Positions 63,574 to 64,000 of a stretch of 64,000 nucleotides of DNA are shown one piece after another (positions within the stretch are counted from its first letter, which is position 1; the number at the start of each line of letters is the position of its first letter). Origin of the DNA: Gammaproteobacteria bacterium (GTDB lineage: Bacteria > Pseudomonadota > Gammaproteobacteria > Chromatiales > Chromatiaceae); the NCBI GenBank assembly GCA_009929855.1, contig RZZN01000007.1, forward strand, positions 29,994-93,993, in the 5' to 3' direction. The position numbers and the translations under genes are program-made. The notes beneath the pieces are model-generated. The model was not told where the DNA came from, searched no databases, and saw only the letters and a list, made by a program, of their open reading frames with translations.

Positions 63574-64000
63574 GTGAAACCATCGCACACCTCAGGGTTT
63601 GTTCATTCATGGTTCGACGGTCGTCCAGCGCCAGCGGCGATCGGCGCACTGCTGCTCATGCTGATCGGATGGACCCAGGTGGCCGGCGCCGCCGACATCC
63701 TGGTCGATGGCGAGCAGCGTCTGATCCTCGGACCCGACTACCAGTATCTGGAAGACCCTCAGGGTGAGCTGGATCTCGCCGCGGTGATGCGTTCAGAGGA
63801 CTTCGAGTCACGCGATCTGGGCATGGATCCAAACCTCGGGTATACCAGGTCCGTCTGGTGGATCAAGGTTCATCTGATCTCCATTCAGGGTGGCCCACGG
63901 ATCCTGGAGCTCCCCTTTCCAACCCTCGACGAGATTCAGGTCCATCTGGTCGAGCGCGCGAGCGGGCAACGACTCGCTGACTTCGCGGCGGGCGATCTGC
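63574..64000 (+). CDS. Sensor protein with 7TMR-DISMED2-type extracellular domain (partial)
   Basis: The N-terminal 142 residues of a gene cut by the window end. A GTG at 63574 begins a frame with a basic N-terminus, a hydrophobic segment (AIGALLLMLIGW, about residues 24-35) and cleavage near AGAAD, then a periplasmic domain with the DISMED2 pattern (YLEDP, SVWWIKVHL, ILELPFPTLDEIQVHLV). Such domains precede seven helices and a kinase or GGDEF output. The ATG at 63609 is in another frame. The output domain is beyond the window. Confidence 0.75.
   Translation, partial: MKPSHTSGFVHSWFDGRPAPAAIGALLLMLIGWTQVAGAADILVDGEQRLILGPDYQYLEDPQGELDLAAVMRSEDFESRDLGMDPNLGYTRSVWWIKVHLISIQGGPRILELPFPTLDEIQVHLVERASGQRLADFAAGDL

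Overview
The window is high-GC DNA from a Gram-negative bacterium. It carries a porin, the Lol lipoprotein-export ABC genes, an outer-membrane phospholipase, two RND pumps, ubiquinone biosynthesis (Coq7) and MutY/YggX. This set fits a gammaproteobacterium. An alpha-carboxysome shell protein (CsoS1D), a bacterial V/A-type ATPase operon and many two-component and c-di-GMP genes suggest an autotrophic member of the Chromatiales (purple sulfur bacteria or relatives). That placement is inference, not shown by any 16S or pigment gene here.

Layout. 0-6.4 kb: an SLC13-type permease with TrkA-C domains, then a convergent RND efflux operon (adaptor plus pump, no outer-membrane channel). 7.2-8.4 kb: an orphan CsoS1D followed 15 bp later by a Nudix hydrolase. 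8.5-15.2 kb: a 7TMR hybrid kinase, an outer-membrane beta-barrel protein, an AhpD-like protein and a divergent OmpR-type regulator/histidine kinase pair. 15.3-19.3 kb: two tightly linked genes for large secreted cysteine-containing proteins of unknown function. 19.6-23.0 kb: an orphan HisF paralogue, a coupled small gene plus PldA-like phospholipase, and a REC-AraC regulator. 23.3-30.9 kb: a V/A-ATPase operon in the unusual order B-D-I-K-E-DUF2764-A. 31-34.7 kb: a porin with a good promoter and terminator, tRNA-Gln, rplM-rpsI and a [2Fe-2S] ferredoxin. 34.7-43.1 kb: GlcF-like protein, Coq7, STAS protein, LolC/LolD, DUF2062, ComEC and a relic of a 2-oxoacid:ferredoxin oxidoreductase beta gene. 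43.1-49.4 kb: a MASE3-PAS-GGDEF-EAL protein, GabD, decayed remnants of a DUF1156 methylase/DUF499 ATPase defence-type locus, and tRNA-Phe. 49.6-58.2 kb: mutY-yggX, DUF2007, tRNA-Gly, an acyl-CoA synthetase and a second RND operon. 58.2-64 kb: a FIST/hybrid-kinase operon, a REC-GGDEF regulator and the start of another 7TMR-type sensor.

Across the window a 25-bp GC-rich palindromic repeat recurs in intergenic gaps, sometimes in tandem arrays of three. The least explained coding region is the secreted two-gene module at 15.3-19.3 kb. The most informative anomalies are the orphan carboxysome shell gene with its Nudix partner, the reordered V-ATPase operon with a Na+-site signature in its rotor subunit, and the defence-locus remnant beside tRNA-Phe.
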